Translations under genes and position numbers: made by a program
Shown: positions 1 to 10,761 of the stretch, piece after piece
Layout of the letters: every line of letters begins with the position of its first letter
How positions within the stretch are numbered: the stretch's first letter is position 1
Source of the DNA: Exophiala sp. HKRS030
Lineage: Eukaryota; Ascomycota; Eurotiomycetes; Chaetothyriales; Herpotrichiellaceae
Direction of reading: 5' to 3'
Assembly (NCBI GenBank): GCA_023897205.1
Contig: JAHWDD010000001.1
Span: forward strand, 6,324,001 to 6,388,000
Length of the DNA: 64,000 bases
Notes under the pieces: generated by a model
Databases searched by the model: none
The model's input: only the letters and a program-made list of their open reading frames with translations
What the model was told of the DNA's origin: nothing

Positions 1-2154
1 TCCTCACCATAGATGGCTCGATTTCGCTCCGACTTATAATTCAAGAAGGCTGGATTGTCTTCGTTTTTGACGGGGAAGCTTAGCGGTAGCTTACCACTGG
101 GATTTGTCTCTCCAAATACGATGTCGGCGATGGCATTTCCAGTCTCGTTTCCACCATACCAGGCTTGAACGAGCGCCGGGACTTCCTTGACCCATGGGAG
201 CGTGACTGGAGTTCCAGATTGCAGGACAACAGCAGTATTTGGGTTGGCTCCGACGACGGCTTGAATCAACTCGTCAACTCCAGGCGGAAGGTCCATGTGG
301 TCTCGATCATAGCCTTCCGATTCCCATTCACTGTTGAGACCAGCACAGAGGATAACTTGGTCAACCTCCTTGGCCAGCTTCACAGCCCTTTCAATCTCTT
401 GGCTTATCTGGGCTTTTCGCTCCAAGCCAACCCGAAGCCCACCTGAGCCAAAACCAGTGGTTCCCGGAGTGGTGAACGACATGGTTGGGAAGGTACCAAA
501 CTTGACGACGATATCATATGTGACATCTTTCTCCAGTTTCAGAACACCGACTTCTTCCGCAGTGCCAGCTCCGAAAAATGTGTTGCCAGGTCTCTGGAAG
601 GTTTCATTGTCAACAACAACTTCTCCATTGACGAAGATTTTGCCGCTTCCTGCACAAGCTAAACTAAACTCGTACTCGGCGGTCTCATCCGGCGTGAAGG
701 TGCCACTCAGCTCCAGCCAGTATGTGTAGGTCTTGATCAGAGGGTGTTTGTAGTCGACGAGAAGAATATCGGACTTGTTGACGAAGACTTCATCAATCGA
801 CTTACGATTGGGCACTGTGGCCGGCTCCAGGAAGACGTTCATGGTCAGTCCTAGTTGACCATCTTTTGTCTTCGTATGATTCGACATCAGTGGAACAGAC
901 TTCCAAGCAGGACATCCAAGTTCGTATTTAGCTTCGGGGACCTTGGAGCGCACTCCATCGAGAGGGCTGATAGCATAATAGGGTGCTAAGGAAGCCGAAC
1001 CTCCACCGCAGTAGGAAGCATAGGCCGCATTTGGTCCAATAACAGCAGTTGTCTTCTCTTTCTTGAAGGGAAGCACACCCCCTTCGTTCTTGAGAAGGAC
1101 CAGGCCATTCGATGAGATAGCACGAAGCAAAGCCGAGGTTTCTGGTGTATCGATGGTCCGCTCTTCTGCATTTTCAGGGATCTCCAACGGCAGAACCTTC
1201 TTCACAAGTTTTAGCACTTCACGAACTCTGGCATCAACATCTTTTATGGTAAGCTTTCCACAACCAAGGGCTTGATTGACCAATTTCCCGCGAATATAAG
1301 AAGGCCCAGGCATTTCGAGGTCGAGCCCAGCCTTGATGGCTTCAGTAGTTGAGTAGGTTCCAAACCTGGTCAAATTAGCAAACGCCCGGGTTCGAAGGTG
1401 ACCTGGCATACCAATCACTCATAACCAAACCATCAAAGCCCCACTCGTTGCGGAGAACATCCTGGATCAATCGTGGACTCTCGCTAGCATGGACGCCATT
1501 GACTTTGTTGTAAGCGGTCATATAACAGTCAGGGCTGGCATCTCTCTGTGCTATTTGAAATGGCATCAAATATATTTCTCGCAGAGCTCGTTCGGTGATG
1601 ATGCTGTCGACAGACTGTCGCTGGTCTTCTTGGTCGTTACAAACATAATGCTTGATAGTTGCAGCAACTCCAGTTGATTGAATTCCATTGATCGTGGCGG
1701 CACTCATGGCACCAGCGAGAAAGGGGTCTTCACTGAAACTTTCGAAACCACGTCCTCCAAGTGGTGACCTCTGCATGTTGGTAGTGGGTCCTAAGATCAC
1801 CGAGGCACCTTTGGCAATGGCTTCTACACCTTGCAAGTTTCCTCCCTTTTTGATAAGTGCGGTATCCCAAGTCGCCGCCAGTCCAGTCCCTGGGGGTGTA
1901 AGTATAGATCTTCCAGGCGTTTCGAAGGCCAACTCACCACAGGGCAGGCATGCTGCAGGTACTCCGTTGAAGAAACGCGTTCCACGAACGCCATTGGGAC
2001 CATCTGATAGCCTGATGGAGGGGACGCCCAGCCGATGCACTGGAGCAGTGTGCCAAAAGTCGATTCCAGAAAGGAGAGCAACTTTCTCCGACGTCTCTAA
2101 CTGTGAGAGAACGTCTTCGACATCAAAACTTGTCTGTACTGGTAAGGAACCCAT
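1..2154 (-). CDS. GH3 beta-glucosidase with PA14 insert (3' end beyond window)
   Basis: Glycoside hydrolase family 3 enzyme that releases terminal glucose from beta-linked oligosaccharides. Exons are 2154-1412 and 1365-1; the 46-bp intron (GTATGC donor, CAG acceptor) splits the Trp codon of the SDW motif. Seen in the protein: the [10 protein letters not shown] motif, the KHYVCND substrate-site motif, and [10 protein letters not shown] with Asp247 as the expected nucleophile. After the first two barrels there is a PA14-like insertion (about residues 390-560), as in the fungal/yeast PA14 subfamily; SEGYDRDHM downstream is the likely acid/base segment. There is no signal peptide ([15 protein letters not shown]), so an intracellular enzyme is likely. 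Exon 2 remains open to base 1, so the last C-terminal fibronectin-like part lies outside the window. The start is the first ATG and matches the usual N-terminus. Family call is secure; exact substrate is not. Confidence 0.93.
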
Positions 2155-3916
2155 GTTGGGTCTTTGCGAGTCTGTGAATCTATCAAGAGTGTTAAGGAAA
2201 GTGATCTGAACTGAAGTTGAAATGGAAAAGATGAAGGGGGTGAAAGCACACTTGACAGGCAGGACTTTTGAGGATATACAAGAAGAGATAAGCCGAAGTT
2301 ATCCATGGCATCCGGGATGTTGGGTTGAACGAAAGACATTTCTGATATGCTGTTATGCAACACTGAAATGTACCATATGGGCCTTGGGCTATGGCAAGGC
2401 AGGTATGAAGGATAAGTGGAAGAACTTCGGAGCCCCACATTGGATGGCAAAGAGAGGAAGGAGCCCATGGAAACGAGGTCTCAACGGGGCCTTCGCACCT
2501 GACTGACGCCGACTGGTAGCGACGAGCCTGCTAGGTTCCGAGGCAAGTTGTGCCTACGCCGTAAACGTGGTAGTTGCAAGCGCGACCTGGAGACTGAAGT
2601 ACCCACGCACCTGCCAACTTGCCACGACTACCCCACTGACCTCAAATCTCAAAGCCTCAGGTTTAAACCTCATGGCTCTTTTCAGACCAACTTGCGTGTC
2701 GCGACAACGATGCCTCACCCTCATTGGAAATTCAGCATGCACCGCCCATCGGCATTTATCAGACAGCACCTATCTTTAGCTTCTCGGTTGGATGCCTTCA
2801 TGTTTGCTGCACATCTCAGTCTGATTACACCAGGAGGGAAAACAACTTAAAGACCCAGTTTTCTCCCTTTGTCGTGGCCTTTGTTTTCGCTTTTTGTTCC
2901 ATGATCCACAGCCCGGAAATAATGCGGAGTGCCGGGTCACTCACATAAGGCCGACGGTTCATGTCCACCACCTGGGTCCTGGCTCCTGGGTCATGGACGG
3001 AAAGCTGGGATGAAGGTATAAGGGCACGAAGGGATAAGTCCAGAGCCACAGTAAGCTCCATTTTAGGCAAAATTGGCACATTTCTCTCTATTGGCCCATG
3101 GGGTAAACTTCGGCCAGACTAAGTCAACATCCCGGCGTCGCGATACAGCGACGATAGGACTGAGGAACGGTACTGCAACTTGGCTCCGACCATGTACCCA
3201 TCGCACGAGGATCTGCCATGAGTCCATGACATCTTTCTAGCCCGTCGACCACCCAGAAGGCGAGAATATACCCTAACAGATCTAGGTACTTCCGTCAACC
3301 GGCTCCCGGGTTTCTGGAAGCGCTGCTTTGCCACCTGTCCTCTCCCAGAATCCCACGTTCTAGCTGAGTCTACTTCGGTTTTGTCACCCTGGAGGTACCG
3401 AGCTACGACCCTGCTTCAGCATTATTGCTTTCTCCCACGAGTCCTATGCATAAAATGATGCTTTTGGCGGCTAAAGCTCACCTAAGCGGGATTCGGAACG
3501 ATAACGATCTATTCTGCCTGACGCCGTCGACTTTAGTCCGCAACAAGGATCCTCATCACGTGTCCAAAGTCAAGACCCAAGTCAAAGACGTCGGTTGTGC
3601 GAGCTTAAGGCCTTCAGCGGTTTCTAGCCATTTGTTTTGATCCGCAATGATCCATGGTACGCAACTTATCATGATCAAGCCTTATCTGTGAACTAAGCGG
3701 GCTATGTGTTCGACATGCCGTACAAGCATCGGCATTAAGGGATTAGGTCAATGTAGATGGTATGCATGGTTGTGTTGCCCTCGTTAATTGAGGGAATGCC
3801 AGAATACAATGCCAATCCGAGCAGCATTTGGCGAGAACCAGCATGTTCGGGGGTGTATAAATCCTGAAACACGACATGTGCATACCATGATCTTAGCACC
3901 GATCGTGCCATGAAAG
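2155..3916. other. Intergenic, 1.76 kb, no gene seen
   Basis: Upstream region of the beta-glucosidase and downstream flank of the HRI1-like gene. Open frames here are short, overlap on both strands and show no recognisable domain. No tRNA, repeat array or mobile element is apparent. Confidence 0.6.
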
Positions 3917-5049
3917 TCAGATGCTCATCTCCACGATTCTCCAGGTAGCTCCTTGTGCTAATATCTCGTCACCAAGCTTCCGTTTTTCAGCACAAACCCA
4001 CATTGAGGGCACCGGCACATCGACTTGCTCATCCGCTGACGTATCACTTCGCCAGTCTTTTAACCATTCCGGGTTACTCACTTCACCAGCTGCAGATTGA
4101 ACACCCTCAATAGCAGGTTTCGTCTCGACAGGAGACTTCAACCATCTTTCCACCAATGTCTCGTACTGGTCATCGTGGCTCTGTCGCTGCAGCATCCCCT
4201 GACAATGATCACCGATACGAATGATTGCTCCGCGCCCGTTTCGTACACTACCACCGTCCTGACTCGGCCTTTCCACAGTCTTGGCGACCACGCATGGTGA
4301 AAGCTTCAACCTACCACCACCACCACTACTCCCAGCCATCTTCAATGGCGCCGTCCAATACTCTTTGTAGAGCTCGTCCTTGCCGGATCTAGGATTTCGC
4401 ATGATCCCAACCTCGATACAATCGCCATTGGGAAGCATGAACATATCTCCCTCGTCATTGATGCCTGGTCCTTTCGAGTCAACCTCATGATCGAACACTA
4501 CGTGTGCCGAATACGGCATGCTCGCATCTGATGTGTCCGAATCGAAAGTTGTACATGATCGACCAGTGAAAGCCCAGAACGATGGGTCTGACGTTAGAGG
4601 TTTTGTGCCATCGGACGAAAGGGGAAAGCGGATGTCGACGAAAAAGCCTGACGGTGCGGTAAGAACCAGAGTTGAAGTGTCTTCGTAAGGTTGCGTATAG
4701 CCCTGTAACGGTCCATCTGTCAGATTCAATGTTCGGTGTGAAAGTGCCAGCAGATGTTGAACATCGCTTACACTGTATCCCGCTGTCAACATCACCACTT
4801 CTTCGTAAAAAGTTCTATCCGCGTGTATGACGAACCTGCATCTTCCCCAGTCGGCTTTCTACCGTATCCGCTCTGCTTCCTCCATCTTGCTCAAGACACA
4901 GTGGGCTAACTTACCCAAGCAATGCCCTTCCGGACAGACACGGAAGGCTTTTGTAGGAACTCCTTTTTCCAGCCAGGGAGTTCAGCAGCCGCCGGTTGCA
5001 ACTGGCCAATCGTACCCAGCCTTTCGCCAGTCATGCCATACATTTCCAT
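3917..5049 (-). CDS. HRI1-like protein
   Basis: Member of the fungal HRI1 family (two lipocalin-like beta barrels in the yeast protein; precise role unknown). Proposed exons are 5049-4915 and 4702-3917, giving about 306 residues. The first exon ends with SVSVRKGIAW, the usual N-terminal strand of the family. The GTAAGT donor at 4914 is joined to TTACAG (4705-4703), which has a CTGAC branch-like site just upstream. This junction restores the normal spacing to STLVLTAPSGFFVDIRF. Later conserved parts include FWAFTGRS, the VFDHEVDSKG segment, and DEGDMFMLPNGDCIEVG followed by NPRSGK and YKEYW. A nearer acceptor ending at 4859 would also keep frame and add 52 residues. Three in-frame ATGs lie within the first six codons, so the exact start is uncertain. 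The family is inferred from remembered motifs. Confidence 0.68.
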
Positions 5050-5830
5050 CGTTTTCAATTACCTGCCCCACCTCCAATGAGCGGAAGTGACGCAGCGCTC
5101 AAAAATCCAAGTGATAAGGCGTGAGGTCATGCCACAATATCAACAGGCAGATTACAAGCGTTTCTTAGATTCAGCTCTTCCACGAAGAGTGATACCAATG
5201 TTGGCATGTGGACGTTCCAGATAGATGTGAGGATGAATCGAGTGGAGATGTCCGCGTTTCGAGCCTTGAGGTCACTGGTACATACAGCGGTAGAGGTCTC
5301 CTCAACACATGATCGTCGTTTTCGTTTAGCTACATGGTATTCAGGCTGTGGGGGAATTCATTTTATGCTATGCACAACTCTGACCAGAGCTACCTTGGCA
5401 AGTTTTCGGCGTGGCTTGACATCAGAGGCGCGACTTGTCCAGCGGTAGCATGAATACGAGGAATGTTCGATCTCGTTTCCAAGACAAGACTTCGTCCTAC
5501 ATCTAATGCCGTCGACGCTATGGCTTCCATGAAATGATATGACGCTTGCCAAATGTGTCACTAACACCATCACTGTACCAGAGCCGAGAAAAAGTCCCAG
5601 CAACGATGCATTTGTCCAGACTCGCCGCTCGACAATAAAGAAGTATTGTTTGAAGGCCAGCATTTTATTCTGGAATCACTGGCTACGTCACACCGCAAAG
5701 TGATATCCTCCGATGTAACTTGTCCTCTTGTCTTGAGACCTCGGGCGATCAACACAGAGCCGAAGGGAGGTGGCTAATTCTCGAAACTCTTGTCTCGAAA
5801 TGACACGTCTCACATTCCGTTTTTCTGTTC
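5050..5830. other. Intergenic, 0.78 kb
   Basis: Lies between the 3' end of YIP1 and the start of the HRI1-like gene, both minus strand. It should hold the HRI1 promoter and the YIP1 terminator. No gene or repeat is recognised. Confidence 0.55.
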
Positions 5831-6865
5831 TCAAAGCACTTTTCCAGCCAACGCTCCACTGCCGCGCGAGGAAAAGATGCCCATGATGCCGAAGCCGACG
5901 TAGAACAACGCCAACGGATACGCGACCAGGCCTCTCATACCCTTCATCCTCCCGACACTTACAAACATGCCGGAGCTGCTGAACGTGCACCACCCGACAG
6001 CGGCGACGGTCGTGGCATATCCAATCGCCGTATCCATGGGCAAGGCGACGCCAAACAACGCCGTGAACACCAGCGGGAGGAAGCAATAGCCCAACACACT
6101 GGCGCTCCGCGAGTAGGTCAAGGTGCTGGAGAAATGGCCGCCTGACCGCGCGGGCGCGCCGTGGCCGTGGTCTCGCTGTGCCTGTGAGATCTGGTCGGTG
6201 TCGTTGGGGTCTAGCGGCGGCGTCATCAGTGCGAACATCCAGTGTAGTGCCACGGAGCCGAACAGCGCGATGCCGTAAATGTATCCGTAGAAGAACTTGC
6301 CCGACAGCGCCAGGAACGTGCCGTACAGGACGAGGAAGAGCAGGCCGCCGTACAGATCGCTGTCGTCCATGATGTGCGGTGACGGCCGCGTCCACGGGTT
6401 GAGCACCGCGATCGTCTATTCGCAAACCATTGAGTCAGCTTGGAGTTTTATTCCTTTCCTCCCTTTTTCCTCCAAAGGGGACCGACCCCCTTGGTCGGAT
6501 TTTTCCCTTACCTTTGTCTTGATGTGTCCGAAATTGAATCCCAGCTCCTCCATCAACCCGGGCTCGCCCTCGTAGCCCTCGGTGCCAAACGCCGCGAGCC
6601 AGCCTGTTCTCAGCCCGCCTGAATCCCCCATCCGCCCACTGACGCCGGCGGCGCTGCCGAAGCCCGCCGACCCAGACCCGCCGTAGCTTGCATACGCCGA
6701 CGCCGAGCTGCTAGAGCCATAGCCCCCGTACGAGGCCTGTGAGGGCGTTGTGTGGCCAGACACGTTGGAATATGACGAGGGGTAGAATTGTAGATTTGCT
6801 GATCCGCTGCCGCCGCCGCTGCCGCCGCCGGCGGCTTGTCCGTAGCCTTGGTTGTAGTACGACAT
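5831..6865 (-). CDS. YIP1: Yip1 family ER/Golgi membrane protein
   Basis: Multi-pass membrane protein that binds Rab GTPases and acts in ER-to-Golgi vesicle transport. Exons are 6865-6512 and 6415-5831, with a 96-bp intron (GTAAGG donor, TAG acceptor) in phase 0; the product is about 312 residues. The cytosolic N-terminus is rich in Gly, Ser and Tyr (MSYYNQGYGQ, then YGGYGSSSS repeats). It is followed by EEELGFNFGHIKTK-type sequence, LNPWTRP and the DLYGGL motif that opens the Yip1 domain. About five hydrophobic segments follow, including the conserved SVLGYCFLPLV. The start is set at MSYYNQ because this is the family N-terminus; 17 codons of open frame upstream are probably leader. Confidence 0.9.
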
Positions 6866-7285
6866 GGTGGACGGCCTCGTGGCCTGTGTTCTTTCGGTTG
6901 TGGGCAATTTGGGCAAGGGGTGTTTTTTGGGTGAGGGTGCGATCTGATTATTGGTGGTCGCGGTGCGGTGGTGAGGACGAGGGGTGGACGGGCTTATGCG
7001 ATCGGGAGGAACCTGTCCTGGAGAGACGTATTGTTCTATTCGCGGTGAGAATTTCTATATCGGAGGCTGATTCTCTCAAATACAGTGGTGGTGAATCTAA
7101 TAGTCGAAAGTCCGCAGTCAGTGTACTGAAGTGTGAAGTGGGAAAGTTTGTTCGGAACGTCAAGCGGGCCTGTTACGAACAGCTGGCCAGACCCATAAAT
7201 AATAGACCACACGTCAAGGCTGCAGCATTTATCCCCTTGGTGATCGAGCAAGTAACAGCTCAAAATTGCTCTATTCTATTTACTA
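6866..7285. other. Intergenic, 0.42 kb (YIP1 promoter side)
   Basis: Separates the 3' end of SAM50 from the YIP1 start. Nothing beyond an expected promoter/terminator is seen. Confidence 0.5.
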
Positions 7286-8925
7286 TTACAGAAAGTTGAT
7301 ACCAATTCCGAATGATACACCTTTCCTGGCTTCTTCGTGTTTCCGAATGACCAGAGGTAGAGAAAAGTTGAGCTCGAATCGAGCCACTGGATGAGCATAT
7401 ACTAGACCCACGCCGGCTGAAATGCTGGGAAGTCCATTTCCAAGCTCATTTATGGCATTGGACACGCCTTGCTTGACTTCCTCACTCGTCAAAGATCCTT
7501 CCTTGTCCGAGTTCCGGATTGCCAGCAATCGTCCTCCGTTGACAAACGCTTGGAAACGAAGTGGTTTGTCTTTGCCCACTCTAGGTAGAGGGAGAAACAA
7601 GTTGGCACTCCCGGCGGCATAGATATCCCCTCCCACTGCATCTGGTCCATCGTGAGGTCCTAGGCCCGATAATCTGAACCCTCTCACATCTGTAGGTCCA
7701 CCAAGTTGGAACCGATCATTGATCCGCGATAGCTCCGGATTCGGACTGGAACCCAAAGCAAGAGGATATAACAAGCCTGCACGAAGGCCTGTCGTAAAGC
7801 TTACACCGCTGTCGCCTTTTATTCCAGGTATCGGTATGGGTACTGCTGTCTGTGCCTCTGCCTCGGTTTTGAAGAAGGCAACGTCACCTTTCAATGGACC
7901 CCATCCGGCCAATTCTGAAGCGGTCTTTGCGTAATATCCACGAGATGGGAGTTGCGGATTGTCCCTACGATCTTTGATCCACGTGTGTGATAAGCTACTC
8001 TTGACAGAATCACCTGCTTCGTTCTTCACAGTCGGCGAAGCATTCTGCGCGAGGCCCGTCACTTGTCTCCAGAAACCGTTGTAACCGAATTCGTGTGACG
8101 ATCCATTTGCCGTCAACCAGCGAAGCTTTGTCCAACCTCCCTTGAGCACCTCCTCGTGGCTTGCAAAAACTTTCTGTGTCGCGCTCTGCACGCCGCCAAC
8201 TTGAAATCTGAAGTCTGGATCGCTGAGTATGGGTGTGTCGACCGTCGCTGAATACGATGAGCGAGTCTTGGTGCCTATTGAAGCATTCACGTCCAATGTT
8301 TCTGCTCCTCCCAGTACATTCCTCCATTGCACGTTCGCATAAGCGGAACCTTCAGCGTTACCAAGATCTGTCCCCGTTTTTGCAAATACCCGGCTTCTTT
8401 CTTTGACCGAATAATATACGGCGACATCGCTAGGAGTGGTGGTAGCGTCGGTCTGAGATGGTTTGTCGAGGTAAACAGAAATCGGTTCGTGATATACACC
8501 TGTCAATAAGTAAGAATATTGCGTTGGTCATATGGGGAAGCCTCCGTACCAAATTTTCTCAGCTTCGTGGCTGTATTTGAGACTTCATGAATGAGTTCCG
8601 ACTGGGTATAGGGACGATCTCGATTGGCGCTCAGAAGTGGATTGACTAGACGCTTGAGGAATCCATGTCGAGTATTGGGAGCGCCGAGTACAGTGACGGA
8701 GGAGACAGTGGTAGGGAGAGTGCTGTTCTGGTCGATGATCTCTGCAAGCCGTAGTTGACTAAGTTGAAAGGTCTTGTGAATTTTGTCGTTTATGGCAGCT
8801 TGTCGCAGCTCGAGCTCTTTAGGGTCTGCATTCTTGAGCAGGTCGAAAATGCGATCCTCGGTAACGACCTCGGGCGTGGCATCCGGCAAAGAAGGAGACG
8901 GTGAGGATGAGGCGGGAGAGGCCAT
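7286..8925 (-). CDS. SAM50: Sam50/Tob55, mitochondrial outer membrane beta-barrel assembly protein
   Basis: Core of the SAM complex, an Omp85-family barrel that inserts beta-barrel proteins into the mitochondrial outer membrane. Exons are 8925-8550 and 8499-7286; the 50-bp intron (GTACGG donor, GACAG acceptor) splits the Gly codon of KFGVYHEP. The product is 529 residues, normal for fungi. The N-terminus (about 1-140) includes a POTRA-like domain; the rest is the 16-strand barrel. Seen: DVRGFRLSGLG, the loop-6 (V/I)RGF motif, and a C-terminal beta-signal SFGIGINFL. The start ATG gives MASPASSSPS. No frame problem is present. Confidence 0.95.
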
Positions 8926-9931
8926 GAAGACCAGTAAGGAATTGTTCAGACCTTGATCATGGATCAGGACTGAGAAATGCCGGTTGGACTTGAATGAAAG
9001 AGGGACGACGATAACTTGAGTTGAGCTCCAAAGCTAACTTAGTTCGGTGGTTAACTGGTTAACTAGTTACATGAGTTAGTTGGTTAGTGTGGTGCTGTGA
9101 CTAGAACGATACCTAGGTCGTTAGAACCACGTGAATATTTCTAGCGCCTGCAGTTGGCATAGTACGGGCGCCTGGGGTGCCTGATAGGTGCCAGGTACCA
9201 AAGAAACTCACCAAAATGCTCCGAGTGCAGGGGAAATATAGGCGCTTCGGGCTAGCGGCCACCCTCACCAAGCTCGTGAACTCAGGCATGGCCGAATGGT
9301 GCTACCAAGCGCTTGTATCGCCTCGCCGAGTTATGTAACTGCTGTGATGGTGAACAACGGCAGTTTTCAAGATACCTTGTAGAATCTGTCGTCAAGAGGT
9401 ACCTCTGGTATGTAAGACTTAGAAAACTCTCTGCAGGGAATTGGATGACCTTGATCGTGTGCCTATTTCCAACTAACTAACTAGAGTATTAGCGGCGACG
9501 ACTCAGGCACGCAATCAGCAACGACGAATTGCTCAAGACTGACCCAGAATACCTACTCGCCAACGCTAAACTCTTCGACGCTCTTCCAACCAGCCTACCA
9601 GGGACTGTGCCGTACCTACTACGGCACTACGGCGGACTCACTGACTAACTAGTAAGTACGCAGTCAATTGACTTCCCCGACTTTCCCTCCACCTCGTCAT
9701 CATCAGCCCTGGTGTCAGTGTCACTCTCAACCTCATTCATCATTTCACTTCTCATTTCATCAAACCCTCGCAACCCTCGATTCGACCTTTGCATCAAACG
9801 GCGACTAAAACAAAGAGCGGTTACCCTCATCACCCGTCCACACCGCTATACCACCTATCGGATTTCTTCGGACGCCGACATCTTTTATTCCTCTTCACCT
9901 GTTTTTCTGTTTTTGGCCAACATCGCCCACT
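8926..9931. other. Divergent promoter region SAM50/UBC6, 1.0 kb
   Basis: Region between two divergently transcribed genes. It contains short TAACTAACTAGT-like words near 9040-9080 and 9470-9485 but no gene. A tRNA-like box near 9292 does not extend to a full tRNA. Confidence 0.55.
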
Positions 9932-10761
9932 ATGGCCACCAAGGCAGCATACAAACGTTTGACCAGAGAATATCAAGCCTTACAAAGTAGTCCTGTACCC
10001 TTGATCTCGGCACATCCATCAGAAGCGAATATCCTGGAATGGCACTACATCCTGACAGGTGCTCCGGACACTCCGTACGCAGGCGGTCAATACTGGGGAT
10101 CTCTAGTCTTCCCAGCCGACTACCCGTTTGCGCCTCCAGCAATACGAATGCACACTCCTAGTGGCCGATTTAAGACGTCAACACGACTTTGCCTGAGTAT
10201 CAGCGACTTCCACCCGAAATCATTCAACCCGGCGTGGTCGGTATCCACGATCCTTATCGGCTTGATGTCGTTTATGAACAGCGAGGAGATGACGGCTGGC
10301 AGTATCGGTGGCACATCAGCTGAAAGAAAATGGCATGCGGCAAGATCAAGATGGTGGAACTCGACGGGTGGGGGCTCGGCATCTAAACCCGTACCTGGTG
10401 TACAAGCTACGGCGCGGGGTTGGGCAATATCAAGGCGGGAGATGGAGGAGTCAAGTTTCGAGCAGAGTGGCCGGACGAAGACGCCGAGAATTGGACATGG
10501 ATCTCAGAACACCGGATCGATCCTCTAACGGGGAAGATGCTACCGGATTTAGAAGGGGACACTACTCAATGCTCGCCTGAGACTCTGACCTTGCGTCGCA
10601 TATTGGGAGGAAGTGGGACTGGGGTGGGCGCAGTAGTGCATGGTGGTCAGGCAGCTCGAAATGCCGGTCAGAGCTGGATTTCTAGGAATAAGTTGTGGTT
10701 GCTGGCTGGAGGCATGATCTTGTATGTCATGTTGGCGAGAATCTTCGGGGATGGACAGTAG
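9932..10761 (+). CDS. UBC6: Ubc6-type ER tail-anchored ubiquitin-conjugating enzyme (frame broken once)
   Basis: E2 enzyme of ER-associated degradation, anchored in the ER membrane by its C-terminus. The UBC fold covers about residues 1-150, with HPSEANILEWHYIL, GQYWGSLVFP, FAPPAIRM and catalytic Cys87 in TRLCLSISDFHP. Then come SRWWNSTGGGS, the linker, AGDGGVKFRAEWP, and a terminal hydrophobic anchor (LWLLAGGMILYVMLARIF). No single frame holds all of this. Frame 1 runs from 9932 to about 10419 and the rest lies one base earlier in phase, ending at 10761. The break is at a run of four G (10416-10419); one more G would join PGVQATARG to GNIKAGDGG as in the family. A 44-nt intron (10391-10434) could also restore frame but would remove family-conserved sequence and has no clear branch site. 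Confidence 0.9.

Noticed and set aside
1688..2209. 173-codon plus-strand ORF
   Set aside because: Exact antisense of the GH3 gene exon 1 and its leader; no family features.
9285..9360. tRNA-like box (TGGCCGAATGG) suggesting tRNA-Ser/Leu
   Set aside because: No matching B box or acceptor stem within tRNA distance.
10391..10434. 44-nt intron in UBC6
   Set aside because: Would remove linker sequence conserved in the family and lacks a branch site; kept only as an alternative.
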